Origin: Girardinichthys multiradiatus
Taxonomy: Eukaryota > Chordata > Actinopteri > Cyprinodontiformes > Goodeidae
Direction of reading: 5' to 3'
Length of the DNA: 64,000 nt
NCBI RefSeq assembly: GCF_021462225.1
Contig: NC_061795.1
Coordinates: forward strand, 7,502,001 to 7,566,000
A model generated the notes under the pieces. That model was not told the DNA's origin, did no database searches, and saw nothing but the letters and a program-made list of their open reading frames with translations. The position numbers and the translations under genes were made by a program. This document shows, one piece after another, positions 1 to 11,149 of this stretch (the first letter of the stretch is position 1; each line of letters opens with the position of its first letter).

Positions 1-2083
1 AGCTTCGACCAGATCCCGGGGGATGTTGGAGACATAGAGTCCGAGTGGACCATGTTCTCTGCATCTATTGTCGATGCTGCTGCCCATAGCTGTGGCCGTA
101 AGGTCTGCGGTGCCTGTTGTGGCGGCAATCCCAGAACCCGGTGGTGGACACCGGCAGTAAGGGATGCTGTTAAGCTGAAGAAGGAGTCCTATCGGCTGTG
201 GTTGGCTTGTGGGACTCCTGAGGCGGCTGACGGGTACCGTGAGGCCAAGCGTGCTGCGGCCCGGGCTGTGGCAGAGGCAAAAACTCGGGCCTGGGAAGAG
301 TTCGGTGAGGCCATGGAGAAGGACTACCGGTTGGCCTCGAAGCGATTCTGGCAAACCGTCCGGCGCCTCAGGAGGGGGAAGCAGTGCTTCGCCAACACTG
401 TTTATAGTGGCGGCGGGAGACTGCTGACCTCGACTGAGGACATTATCGGGCGGTGGAAGGAGTACTTCGAGGATCTCCTCAATCCTGCCATAACGCATTC
501 CGTGGTGGAAACAGAGGCTGGGGACTCGGGGTTGGACTCTTTCATCACCCAGGCTGAAGTCACCGAGGTGGTTAAAAAGCTCCGCGGTGGCAAGGCTTCG
601 GGGGTGGATGAGATCCGCCCTGAGTACCTCAAGTCTCTGGATGTTGTAGGGCTGTCATGGTTGACACGCCTCTTCAACATTGCGTGGCGGTCGGGGACAG
701 TGCCTCTGGACTGGCAGACGGGGGTGGTGGTCCCCCTTTATAAGAAGGGGGACCGGAGGGTGTGTTCCAACTACAGGGGGATCACACTCCTCAGCCTCCC
801 TGGTAAGGCCTACGCCAGGGTATTGGAGAGGAGAGTCCGACCGATAGTCGAACCTCGGCTTCAGGAGGAACAGTGTGGTTTTCGTCCCAGCCGTGGAACA
901 CTGGACCAGCTCTATACCCTCTACAGGGTGCTCGAGGGTTCATGGGAGTTTGCCCAACCGGTTCACATGTGTTTTGTGGACCTGGAGAAGGCATTCGACT
1001 GTGTCCCTCGTGATGCCCTGTGGGGGGTGCTCCAGGAGTATGGAATTGGGGGCCCTTTATTAGGGGCCATCCGGTCCCTGTACGAGCGGAGCAGGAGTTT
1101 GGTCCGCATTGCCGGCACTAAGTCGGACCTGTTCCCAGTGCATGTTGGACTCCGGCAGGGCTGCCCTTTGTCGCCGGTCCTGTTCATAACTTTTATGGAC
1201 AGGATTTCTAGACGCAGCCAAGGGCCGGAGGGGGTCTGGTTTGGGGACCAGTGGATTTCGTCTCTTCTTTTTGCGGATGACGTGGTCCTGCTGGCCCCCT
1301 CTAGCCAAGACCTACAGCATGCGCTGTGGCGGTTCGCAGCCGAGTGTGAAGCGGCTGGGATGAGGATCAGCTCCTCCAAGTCCGAGGCCATGGTACTCGA
1401 CCGGAAAAGGGTGGCTTGTCCTCTTCAGGTTGGAGGGGAGTTCCTGCCTCAAGTGGAGGAGTTTAAGTATCTCGGGGTCTTGTTCAAGAGTGAGGGAAGA
1501 ATGGAGCGGGAGATCGACAGACGGATCGGTGCAGCTGCCACAGTAATGGGGGCGCTGTGCCAGTCCATTGTGGTGAACAGAGAGCTGAGCCGAAAAGCAA
1601 AGCTCTCAATTTACTGGTCGGTCTACGTTCCTACCCTCACCTATGGCCATGAACTTTGGGTCATGACCGAAAGAACGAGATCACGGATACAAGCGGCTGA
1701 AATGAGCTTCCTCCGTAGGGTGGCCGGGCACTCCCTTAGAGATAGGGTGAGGAGCTCGGCCATCCGGGAGGAGCTCGGAGTAGAGCCGCTGCTCCTCCAC
1801 ATTGAGAGGAGCCAGTTGAGGTGGCTCGGGCATCTATACCGGATGCCTCCTGGACGCTTTCCTCGGGAGGTGTTCCAGGCACGTCCCACCGGGAGGAGGC
1901 CCAGGGGATGGCCCAGGACACACTGGAGGGACTATGTCTCTCGGCTGGCCTGGGAACGCCTTGGGCTCCCCCTGGAGGAGCTGGAGGAGGTGTCTGGAGA
2001 GAGGGACGTCTGGGCGTCTCTGCTGAGTCTGCTGCCCCCGCGACCCGGTCCTGGATAAGCGGAAGACGACGAACGAACGAACG
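1..2083 (+). mobile_element. RTE/Rex3-like LINE, copy 1 (5' part outside window)
   Basis: This is a non-LTR retrotransposon whose sequence is already in mid-element at base 1. It matches the second copy at 47652-49732 with only about two dozen base differences by eye. The 3' untranslated tail is only about 25 bp after the stop and ends in short ACGA/GAAC repeats, which fits the RTE clade, including fish Rex3. The right flank from 2084 is a dispersed repeat also found inverted near 7960-8160, so the LINE landed inside that repeat. The left target-site duplication lies outside the window. Confidence 0.88.
52..2058 (+). CDS. LINE reverse transcriptase, C-terminal part of ORF (copy 1)
   Basis: The frame encodes a reverse transcriptase that would copy LINE RNA into DNA at a nicked target site. 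It is open from the window edge to the TAA at 2056-2058; the ATG at 52 is internal, because the homologous copy continues upstream. Palm motifs are visible: the YKKGDRR and NYRGITLLS region near residues 230-245, VDLEKAFD near 315, and the catalytic FADD at residues 407-410. After the palm come a thumb-like region and an Arg-rich C terminus ending RPGPG. The apurinic endonuclease domain is missing here because it lies left of base 1. No stop or frameshift interrupts the 668 codons, so the copy is young. The family name (RTE/Rex3-like) is inferred from the motifs and the 3' tail. Confidence 0.88.
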   Translation: MFSASIVDAAAHSCGRKVCGACCGGNPRTRWWTPAVRDAVKLKKESYRLWLACGTPEAADGYREAKRAAARAVAEAKTRAWEEFGEAMEKDYRLASKRFWQTVRRLRRGKQCFANTVYSGGGRLLTSTEDIIGRWKEYFEDLLNPAITHSVVETEAGDSGLDSFITQAEVTEVVKKLRGGKASGVDEIRPEYLKSLDVVGLSWLTRLFNIAWRSGTVPLDWQTGVVVPLYKKGDRRVCSNYRGITLLSLPGKAYARVLERRVRPIVEPRLQEEQCGFRPSRGTLDQLYTLYRVLEGSWEFAQPVHMCFVDLEKAFDCVPRDALWGVLQEYGIGGPLLGAIRSLYERSRSLVRIAGTKSDLFPVHVGLRQGCPLSPVLFITFMDRISRRSQGPEGVWFGDQWISSLLFADDVVLLAPSSQDLQHALWRFAAECEAAGMRISSSKSEAMVLDRKRVACPLQVGGEFLPQVEEFKYLGVLFKSEGRMEREIDRRIGAAATVMGALCQSIVVNRELSRKAKLSIYWSVYVPTLTYGHELWVMTERTRSRIQAAEMSFLRRVAGHSLRDRVRSSAIREELGVEPLLLHIERSQLRWLGHLYRMPPGRFPREVFQARPTGRRPRGWPRTHWRDYVSRLAWERLGLPLEELEEVSGERDVWASLLSLLPPRPGPG

Positions 2084-2613
2084 AATTTCACTAAACTGAA
2101 ACTGAATATAATGGTTTAAAACTGAACTTGTTTGCTTTGAAAATTGCTTTGCTTGTATATAAAATTCAGTTTGATTACTTTCACTTTCAGGTCTGAAATT
2201 AAATTTCAGTTCCAAAATACAGTTTTTTGTGTCACACATCCAGGTTCTTGGAGCCAGAGATTAATCAAACACAGATTTACTGTTTCACGTATGTCATGAA
2301 CTATTGCTCTGTCCAAATTCAGGATTGCATTCTTTTGGAGGATGCTTTTGTAAGCCAATAACGTCCTGGATGAGGCGACGAATGCTGTCCAATCTCCAAG
2401 ATTGCAACAAATGTGTCCTTTTCCCCAGATTTGAAGGATGGGTCCGGTGTATCCTCTGTGTCCCACTCTCTCCCATGATTTATTGCAGGTCAAAGTAGAT
2501 TGTTCAAACGGAAGTAGCAAAGGCTGGAGGACAGAAAAAGCTGTTAATAAAATTGGATATATAGCGCATTCTGTGAAACAACTGAACTTTTACAATGTTT
2601 TTAGAAGAGAATG
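2084..2613 (+). repeat. Dispersed repeat A, left part (split by Tc1 copy A)
   Basis: Bases 2084-2290 recur in inverted orientation at about 7960-8160, and bases 2410-2613 recur at about 28660-28855. The repeat is therefore a multi-copy family in this genome. It has no coding capacity that I can see, and I cannot assign a superfamily. The Tc1 element starting at 2616 splits it, and it resumes at 4149. Confidence 0.7.
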
Positions 2614-2615
2614 TA

Positions 2616-4148
2616 CAGGTCCTTCTCAAAAAATTAGCATATTGTGATAAAGTTCATTATTTTCTATAATGTAATGATGAAAATTTAATATTCATATATT
2701 TTAGATTCATTGCACATTAACTGAAATATTTCAGGTCCTTTATTGTCTTAATACGGGTGATTTTGGCATACAGCTCATGAAATCCCAAAATTCCTATCTC
2801 ACAAAATTAGCATATTTCATCCGACCAATAAAAGAAAAGTGTTTTTAATACAAAAAACGTCAACCTTCAAATAATCATGTACAGTTATGCACTCAATACT
2901 TGGTCGGGAATCCTTTTGCAGAAATGACTGCTTCAATGCAGCGTGGCATGGAGGCAATCAGCCTGTGGCACTGCTGAGGTCTTATGGAGGCCCAGGATGC
3001 TTCGATAGCGGCCTTTAGCTCATCCAGAGTGTTGGGTCTTGAGTCTCTCAATGTTCTCTTCACAATATCCCACAGATTCTCTATGGGGTTCAGGTCAGGA
3101 GAGTTGGCAGGCCAATTGAGCACAGTGATACCATGGTCAGTAAACCATTGACCAGTGGTTTTGGCACTGTGAGCAGGTGCCAGGTCGTGCTGAAAAATGA
3201 AATCTTCATCTCCATAAAGCTTTTCAGCAGATGGAAGCATGAAGTGCTCCAAAATCTCCTGATAGCTAGCTGCATTGACCCTGCCCTTGATAAAACACAG
3301 TGGACCAACACCAGCAGCTGACACGGCACCCCAGACCATCACTGACTGTGGGTACTTGACACTGGACTTCTGGCATTTTGGCATTTCCTTCTCCCCAGTC
3401 TTCCTCCAGACTCTGGCACCTTGATTTCCGAATGACATGCAGAATTTGCTTTCATCCGAAAAAAGTACTTTGGACGACTGAGCAACAGTCCAGTGCTGCT
3501 TCTCTGTAGCCCAGGTCTGGGGAATGCGGCACGTGTAGCCCATTTCCTGCACACGCCTGTGCACAGTGGCTCTGGATGTTTCTACTCCAGACTCAGTCCA
3601 CTGCTTCCGCAGGTCCCCCAAGGTCTGGAATCGGCCCTTCTCCACAATCTTCCTCAGGGTCCGGTCCCCTCTTCTCGTTGTGCAGCGTTTTCTGCCACAC
3701 TTTTTCCTTCCCACAGACTTCTCACTGAGGTGCCTTGATACAGCACTCTGGGAACAGCCTATTCGTTCAGAAATTTCTTTCTGTGTCTTACCCTCTTGCT
3801 TGAGGGTGTCAATAGTGGCCTTCTGGACAGCAATCAGGTCGGCAGTCTTACCCATGATTGGGGTTTTGAGTGATGAACCAGGCTGGGAGTCTTAAAGGCC
3901 TCAGGAATCTTTTGAAGGTGTTTAGAGTTAACTCGTTGATTCAGATGATTAGGTTCATAGCTCATTTAGAGACCCTTTTAATGATATGCTAATTTTGTGA
4001 GATAGGAATTTTGGGTTTTCATGAGCTGTATGCCAAAATCATCCGTATTAAGACAATAAAAGACCTGAAATATTTCAGTTAGTGTGCAATGAATCTAAAA
4101 TATATGAATGTTAAATTTTCATCATTACATTATGGAAAATAATGAACT
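2616..4148 (-). mobile_element. Tc1-like DD34E transposon, copy A (right terminus lost)
   Basis: The left end is the family terminus CAGGTCCTTCTCAAAA after a TA at 2614-2615. The right terminal inverted repeat stops at 4148, about 40 bases short of the terminus kept by copies B, C and D, and runs straight into repeat A. A deletion therefore removed the right tip and roughly 80 bases of flank, judged against the unbroken repeat near 28855-28960. Without its right end this copy cannot be excised normally. Confidence 0.92.
2893..3855 (-). CDS. Tc1 DD34E transposase with a 14-codon internal deletion
   Basis: This is the transposase that cuts and pastes the element. The ATG (MGKTADL) matches the start position in the sister copies, and the frame is open for 320 codons, ending FPTKY. 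An N-terminal helix-turn-helix pair covers about residues 1-110. The catalytic triad is visible: Asp in FSDESKF, Asp in QHDLAPAH, and Glu in [10 protein letters not shown], with 34 residues between the last two. Compared with copies B and D (334 codons), 14 codons are missing in frame after RIPQ. This removes the linker between the DNA-binding and catalytic halves. A Trp-to-Ser change precedes the first Asp motif. It is the only copy of this family here without a nonsense codon, but activity is doubtful. Confidence 0.88.
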   Translation of the reverse strand: MGKTADLIAVQKATIDTLKQEGKTQKEISERIGCSQSAVSRHLSEKSVGRKKCGRKRCTTRRGDRTLRKIVEKGRFQTLGDLRKQWTESGVETSRATVHRRVQEMGYTCRIPQTWATEKQHWTVAQSSKVLFSDESKFCMSFGNQGARVWRKTGEKEMPKCQKSSVKYPQSVMVWGAVSAAGVGPLCFIKGRVNAASYQEILEHFMLPSAEKLYGDEDFIFQHDLAPAHSAKTTGQWFTDHGITVLNWPANSPDLNPIENLWDIVKRTLRDSRPNTLDELKAAIEASWASIRPQQCHRLIASMPRCIEAVISAKGFPTKY

Positions 4149-4480
4149 ACCTCGCCAGCTGTCAGCTGACGAGGTAGTTGAGGTGCGCTAAATCCCGGGA
4201 GAACAGCTGACTCCCGGCACATTGTTTTCAAAATCCCGCTGGGTTTTACCAATGGCTGGAAGTTAAACAGATATAATTCAGTCAGATGAAATCTAATATT
4301 AATGTTTGGTTTATTTATAATAATAATAATAATTATGCTCTGGAAATAAGCTTTGTTCCTAAAGTTAATATGTTAGTGTTTAAGTTGTTGAAAGCTTTAC
4401 AAATAAATTAAACAAATGGTATTTGTCATCATTGTATTTTATCTAGTGTTAGATTTTTATATCTATGAACTTTCCCTGTC
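4149..4480 (+). repeat. Dispersed repeat A, right part
   Basis: The segment begins with a CTCGCCAGCTGTCAGCTGAC motif that is also present at about 28960, and it keeps colinearity to about 4400 (matching up to about 29150). A short TAA microsatellite lies at about 4318-4334. It is the continuation of the repeat split by Tc1 copy A. Confidence 0.65.
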
Positions 4481-4504
4481 CGATGAGCTAACCCCTCCCT
4501 CCTA

Positions 4505-5774
4505 CAGGGGTTGGACAAGGAAACTGAAACATCTGTCATTTTAGTGTGGGAGGTTTCATGGCTAAATTGGACCAGCCTGGTAGCCAGTCTTCATTGATTG
4601 CACATTGCACCAGTAAGAGCAGAGTGTGAAGGTTCAATTAGCAGGGTAAGAGCACAGTTTTGCTCAACATATTGAAATGCAAACAACATTATCGGTGACA
4701 TACCAAAGTTCAAAAGAGGACAAATTGTTGGTGCACGTCTTGCTGGTGCATCTGTGACCAAGACAGCAAGTCTTTGTGATGTATCAAGAGCAACGGTATC
4801 CAGGGTAATGTCAGCATACCACCAAGAAGAACGAACCACATCCAACAGGAGAAACTGTGGACGCAAGAGGAAGCTGTCTGAAAGGGATGTTCGGGTGCTA
4901 ACCCAGATTGTATCCAAAAAACATAAAACCACGGCTGCCCAAATCACGGCAGAATTAAATGTGCACCTCAACTCTCCTGTTTCCACCAGAACTGTCCGTC
5001 AGGAGCTCCATAGGGTTAATATACACTGCCGGGCTGCTATAGCCAAACCTTTGGTCACTCATGCCAATGCCAAACATCGGTTTCAATGGTGCAAGGAGCG
5101 CAAATCTTGGGCTGTGGACAATGTGAAACATGTATTGTTCTCTGATGAGTCCACCTTTACTTGTTTCCCCACATCCGGGAGAGTTACGGTGTGGAGAAGC
5201 CCCAAAGAAGCATACCACCCAGACTGTTGCATGCCCAGAGTGAAGCATCGGGGTGGATCAGTGATGGTTTGGGCTGCCATATCAGGGCATTCCCTTGGCC
5301 CAATACTTGTGCTAGATGGGCGCGTCACTGCCAAGGACTACCGAACCATTCTTGAGAACCATGTGCATCCAATGGTTCAAACATTGTATCCTGAAGGCGG
5401 TGCCGTGTATCAGAATGACAATGAACCAATACACACAGCAAGACTGGTGAAAGATTGGTATGGTGAACATGAAAGTGAAGTTGAACATCTCCCATGGCCT
5501 GCACAGTCACCAGAGCTAAATATTATTGAGCCACTTTGGGGTGTTTTGGAGGAGCGAGTCATGAAATGTTTTCCTCCACCAGTCTCACGTAGTGACCTGG
5601 CCACTATCCTGCAAGAAGAATGGCTTAAAATCCCTCTGACCACTGTGCAGGACTTGTATATGTCATTCCCAAGACGAATTGACGCTGTATTGGCTGCAAA
5701 AGGAGGCCCTACACCATACTAATAGATTATTGTGGTCTAAAACCAGGCGTTTCAGTTTCATTGTCCAACCCCTG
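4505..5774 (+). mobile_element. Tc1/mariner DD36E (Incomer-like) transposon, copy 1
   Basis: The 1270-bp element has short inverted termini starting CAGGGGTTGGACAA and ending TTGTCCAACCCCTG. It is flanked by TA at 4503-4504 and 5775-5776. It is the same length as the copy at 33478-34747. Confidence 0.93.
4691..5722 (+). pseudogene. DD36E transposase, start codon lost
   Basis: The frame is open for 343 codons but begins ATC where the second copy (34561) has ATG, so the normal start is mutated. The next in-frame ATG is near 4808 and would truncate the helix-turn-helix region. Catalytic residues are visible as FSDEST, the second Asp in QNDNEP, and the Glu in NIIEPLW, with 36 residues between the last Asp and the Glu. 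That spacing is the hallmark of the DD36E (Incomer) family rather than classical DD34E Tc1. Other substitutions relative to the second copy, such as PELN for PDLN and NEP for NAP, sit next to catalytic positions. The protein would recognise the short termini and integrate at TA. It is probably inactive here. Confidence 0.85.
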
Positions 5775-5776
5775 TA

Positions 5777-8397
5777 TTTCCCTATGTCTTAAGGGATTGC
5801 TCAAACCAGCTCTCCATCCAATGGGGCCGGACTTCCCCAAACCTAAAAGGTCTGTTTAAGCTGGTGTTGGGAAATGACTCGCCTAGCCTCTGACAGCCTT
5901 CATACAAAAGTCTTGCCTTTCTTCAACTGGTGGTCTGGACGACTGAGTAGCCTACCGCAGTCATTCACATTTCAACAGTCACTTTTGTTCACGGCTGCTC
6001 ATTCCCTTTTTTTACAACTGGCTCTTGGTATATGGGCTAGGTTGATTTTAGTGGTTCGGCACGAGCCCCAAGGGCGCTGTTTTAACAAACTTGACTAAGG
6101 CAACCTATAATAAAATATCTTGGAACCAGGCAACAAGACTTTTTACCACCAATGAAAAACCAAAAAATACGGTGACTCAAATAATTGAATGTCCACGATT
6201 TAACTAGAATTTTATATGCTTTCTTTAATTAGTAATGCTTTTGCAGGGGTCAGTAACAGCTTAAATTTGGCAACACAAAATAATTTCAATAATAGAAATG
6301 AATCAATCAACTCAACCTGTCTTTCCCTGATGCTGAAACTAGTGACTTTGGAGAGGCTTTGAAGACACCTGATGGAGAAGATTCTTCTGGTAACAACGAG
6401 TGGTTTCTTGAAGGAAATACGACTTAATCTTCAGTTTTCTTCCTTTAAGTGGCAGGCACTGATGCTCCAGGCTTTGATGGTTGAACAAGAACTTTGTTGT
6501 CATATGTCTCCGAAGACAGTAGTTTCTAGAGGTTGAAGAGTTGAAGGAAACCCGGAGACATAAATGAAGTTGATTCAGGACTTCCAGAAGCCTGAATCTT
6601 AGAGCAATCAGCTGTTCACCGATCAAGTTCACTTCTGTTGTCTGGATAAAAAGGCTTTAGATGAAATCAGATTCTTAATCTTGAGGCACAGTCCTTTCTG
6701 TGGGGCTGTGTCTCTGTTCCTTTTCCATCTAAGCTTTTTTTTTTCTCCGTCTGATCTTGTTCGCTGGTCTTCTGCGTGGAAACAACCCTGTTCCCTCCTT
6801 CAGCATTGCTTTTATGGTGCCTGATGCTTTCACCAGTCAGCCCCTTATTAGGCTTCTCAGTTATTGTGCAACCTATTCAGCTCAGCTTCTTGATTATTGC
6901 TCAATACTTTAGTCATGGTCACTGTGACCTACTGATTCTGTTTCTCAGCCTTGGAGATGCCGAAAATAGCCACGCAGCTTGTCTGTAGTCGCATCCTCCC
7001 TTCCTCCCGTTTAGACTTCAAAATGTTCACTGTCAGCATGCAGCTGGCTCTCGTCACTCCTAGTCATCCTACAGTTCTTTTCCTAATCTGCTCAGTTTTA
7101 AACTTTACACAGTATTACACATTCCATTCTTCAGCTTTCTGCATTTACTTTAAACACAGTTACAAAACCATCACTTCATTATTTTTATTCATGCTTTACA
7201 AATGATTAATACATGTGAAAGAATGTAAAATCATCATACATCATTGGATACTTGTTGTTTATACTTCTGCAAAAGATAAGACAGATAATATGTGGCAGAT
7301 AATATGTGGCTCCACACAGGCCTCTCCAGTCTCTCAGCTCCAGAATATGAGCACATGCTTGTTTCACTGCCTACTGCTTCAACTGTGTGTTTTAATAATT
7401 ATTGCATGGATTACACATAAGGATATTTATTGTAACTTTTATGGAGTTAACTGTGAGCAGTTACTAAATGTTGCATGGATTACATGGAAAGATCTCACCT
7501 TATTTTGACAGAACACAAAAAATATTTTCAACATTTTAAATGACTGAATAATGAACAAGATCATAAAACAATAACATTTTAAAACAAAACAGCATTATAA
7601 GCCATCCGCAATATGTTAAAGGATAAATAAAAACCATGTAGTTATTTACAGTGGAGACAGCATTATTAACCTTCAGGCTTCACGCTAACACGGTTGCTAG
7701 GCAACAGAAGTTACGCTCAAGTAAGTGCAAGAGAAACGCAGACCAACGTAATACCAGCGGAACACTACGCTAACCTGTCATGTTTAGCTACTAGCTACAG
7801 GTAGCATAGGTTACTGCTTGACCATCATTTGTTTACATGACGCTTCTTCTAGATGCTCATTTGATTTGGTGATTGACATCCGCCAAGCACATATATGCTG
7901 CACTGCTCCAGCTCAAAATGCCGTAAAGGAAGTTTAACCTGATGTGGAACGTAAATCGGTGAATCTGTGTTTGATTAATCTGTGGCTATCCTCAAGGACC
8001 CGGATGTGTGACACAAAAAACAGAATTTTGGAACTGAAATTGAATTACAGACCTGAAAGGGAAAGTAGTCTAACTGATTTTTTAATACAACTACATACAT
8101 TTTAAAAGCAAATGAATTCCGTTTCAAACCATTAAATTCAGTTTCCGTTTAGTGAAATTAATTTTCAAGGCAATGCATTTATCTTAAAATTACACAAATA
8201 CAAATTCGGTTAGAGCAATTCAAATTCAGTTTCTGATGGCAAAAGTTTCTTCCCATAGAATTTGGGTGTTTTTTTTTTACTTAATTTTGAATGTGATTTG
8301 TATGATTATTATCAGTATTGAGATAAAAGTATTACACCCTTAAGTGAATGTATCTCTGTTTAGACCAACCAAATCGTTACAGTTGTATTGTACTAGT
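5777..8397. other. Unassigned AT-rich sequence
   Basis: I recognise no gene in 5777-7940. A poly-T stretch lies near 6730. Bases 7960-8160 are an inverted, diverged copy of repeat A (compare 2084-2290). Open frames here are short and have no recognisable motif. Confidence 0.5.
7960..8240 (-). repeat. Dispersed repeat A, inverted copy
   Basis: The reverse complement matches 2084-2290 over about 200 bases, including the GTGTCACACATCC segment and the GATTAATCAAACACAGATT segment. It also shows what the pre-insertion target of LINE copy 1 looked like (AATTTCACTAAAC). Confidence 0.65.
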
Positions 8398-9162
8398 GAC
8401 TGACTCAATTATTAGATCCTTCTTTTTCACATTTTTTGCCACCAAATTGAAATCTGTGTTTTGCAAGTATGGGTTTATAGTCACCTCTGGTGCATATTTT
8501 GTTTTCAGGGATTAAGCTTGTTGCAACTTTGTGAAGTAGTTAATTAGGTGGTGTCCTTTTTCTTTTGTTTGGGTCAACTTCCCTATGATGTCTATTCCTA
8601 TGAGTTCAAAAGCATAAGAAACTTTAAATTAAGGAATAAATAAAGCCAGGAGGCAAAGTGTGAAACAATGAAATAATGGATAAATATCTATTTAAAAATT
8701 TGACTTCTAGTTTTTGACATTTTCTTAGTATCTCTTGGGTTAACAAAATCCCACAATACCCAGAACTCTAAAGAGGTTCTTCCACATCTCTTCAAAAATA
8801 CTTTGTTTCAATGTTTTTTCATTCTATTTTAAATTGAATTACTTTTATAGGAGTGTACTCAGTTGGCTGCTTAAGCACATAGGCACTGGCTTGACAGGCT
8901 GAGCACTGGGTGACCTGATAACATAGGAAAAATGCTAATCAGAAATCCAAATATCTGTAATAATTCCTCAGACGTTTGTTAAACAGTGCCAGTAAAATCT
9001 TTTTGACATTGCTTTTGTCATCTTTGTCTGCCCACAATGTGCACCTGTAGGACTGGCTTGAAAGTCCACAATGATCCTGTTGGCTTCCTCTGCACCATAA
9101 ATGACTGTGCCGTTTGAGGATGTAGGGCAGCCTTCTGCCTCCAATAGAACAGCTGATCTTCT
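8398..9162 (-). pseudogene. Gypsy-integrase-like (GIN1-type) coding remnant
   Basis: Read on the minus strand, two blocks resemble a retroelement or domesticated integrase. Block 1 (9160 to about 8990) encodes a zinc-binding-like stretch, with DFQASPTGAHCGQTK followed by SKRFYW, and is preceded by an AG acceptor-like tract. At about 8915-8840 a CSACQ pair with TEYTPIKV follows. Block 2 (about 8640-8400) resembles the start of a catalytic core, with ELIGIDIIGKL and INYFTKL. Stop codons fall between and within the blocks (for example QA*SLK), and the second and third catalytic residues are not found. The first His of the expected zinc pair appears as Gln. It could be an old gypsy element or a decayed copy of a domesticated integrase gene. 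It is not functional. Confidence 0.55.
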
Positions 9163-10239
9163 ATAAAACAGAAAATAACAACATTAGTGTAAATGGAAAA
9201 ATAAAAATGTTCCTCAATAAATTAATTTACCAAGGAGATCAGTGAAAATCAAAGTGGCACTTTAATTAATTCTTGCAAGAATTGAGAACGGACAGCGAAT
9301 ACAATCAAACCAGTGTCTCAGTCTGCCTGCGCTGCTGTAGACTAGAACCTACAAGCCTTTTATAGGGATTACATAGAGATTATGTCTGTTGGTGTTAAAG
9401 GAACTACAGAATTTAGACGTTTTGCCCACACCGGCCCCTCTACCTCACTCTGTTCTTCCAACTGGTTTATTAGGAAAAATGTCTAGTTTTACATCCTCCA
9501 TGCTACAAATAACCACAAATGGAAGGTAACTGGTTAATCTAATAAAGGACAAATTTAGTCAAATGCATGAATTAAGTGTATGCATTTGACCCAAAACACA
9601 CAAGTTTTGAAATTAATGTAGCTTCAGTGCGACAAAAACATTTACTTTATAGAAATGTACTCATGTTTATTTTGCTGACATCTAAAGTTCCACTAAAATG
9701 TAACGGATCACTGCCTCTAATAACTGTTACGTAAATGTGTGATCTAAATGGAGCTTAATTGAGACGATTACCAACAGAAATCCAGTGTTTAATGCTGAAA
9801 ATGTTTTTTTCTACAACAGAAAGAGAGGAAAAGCAGCTAAGAATTGTTTAAGTTTGCTTTGAAGTTCAAACCCCTTTGTTTTCAGAGTCAGGATGGTCAC
9901 ACGTTAATACAGCTGTCACAAAATGCCATTTGTCATTGTTCAAATTATAGTTTTAATCCTCTGAAGTGTCAGAAAGTTGGTTCTGATTACTAAGATTTAA
10001 TATCCAGTATGGTGACAGAAAACACACATCTGAAAACAGTCATCAGAATATGACTGAATATTTCAGTTGGACAACCTCGACAGCACTCTCTGGAATTAAA
10101 ACATCTAATGATAACATAATTTGATTTAACAATCTTTGGCTGCTGTAAATGTTCGCAGCACAGGAGGGCGGAATATTTTAGGTGGACAGAAATACTCAAA
10201 AAGCTCAGAAATACTATTTCTTAGTGGAGACATACTCCC
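9163..10239. other. Unassigned, possible minus-strand LTR/promoter-like segment
   Basis: On the minus strand a CTATAAAAGG box lies at about 9357-9366, roughly 200 bases upstream of the integrase-like remnant. This could be a retroelement promoter or chance. Nothing else is recognisable. Confidence 0.3.
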
Positions 10240-10491
10240 AAAATAGTTGCAGCTGTAACTGCATCCAGAGGTGGTTCTACAAAGTATTGTCTCAGCAAGG
10301 TTGATACAATTGCACACCACACTTTTCAGATTTTAATTTGTAAAGAAGTTTGAGGCTGTGTTTCATTTTCCTTCCACTTCACCAGTATGTGCTACTTTTT
10401 GTCCCATAAAATCCTACTTAAATGACTGATGTTTGTGGTTGTAACATAAACAGATATACAAAGGTTCAAATACTTTTGCAAAACCCTGTAT
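10240..10491 (+). mobile_element. Tc1-like 3'-terminal remnant
   Basis: The segment reads like the non-coding end of another Tc1 family common in fish. It includes CAATTGCACACCACACTTTT and ends CAAATACTTTTGCAAAACCC followed by TGTA. No transposase remains. It lies about 230 bp upstream of the receptor exon, inside the intron. Confidence 0.55.
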
Positions 10492-10700
10492 GAAGTTTTA
10501 TTTAACGTGTTCATTGTTAGGATAGGGATGGGATTCCTGCTGCACGTTAGTACATTAGTAGACATTTGGAGCAAATTAGCAGCACTGATACTTGGTATTT
10601 TAAGCCAATGTAAAAGTAGCCTTGACCAGTAAAGAGTCTGGTATTAGCTGTGACTGAAATGGATATGCAGGCTGCAGGAACAGAGACTGAATGATTTTGA

Positions 10701-10952
<252 letters not shown>

Positions 10953-11149
10953 TGAACAGATGGAAGATATTAGTAACTATACTAAAACATGAGAATTTAG
11001 TCTGATTTTTTACTTCTGAAACTCATTGAAGATGTGTTTATCTGTTTTTGCAGGATGAACAGTATGTTTTGGAGTTGCTGTTGTGTTACAGAATGTGTTG
11101 CTCAACAAACACAAGATGTGTAGTAATTGACTCCTGGCATAGTTATTGT

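Noticed and set aside
963..1391. Minus-strand open frames inside the LINE
   Set aside because: They are antisense shadows of the GC-rich reverse transcriptase frame, repeated identically in copy 2.
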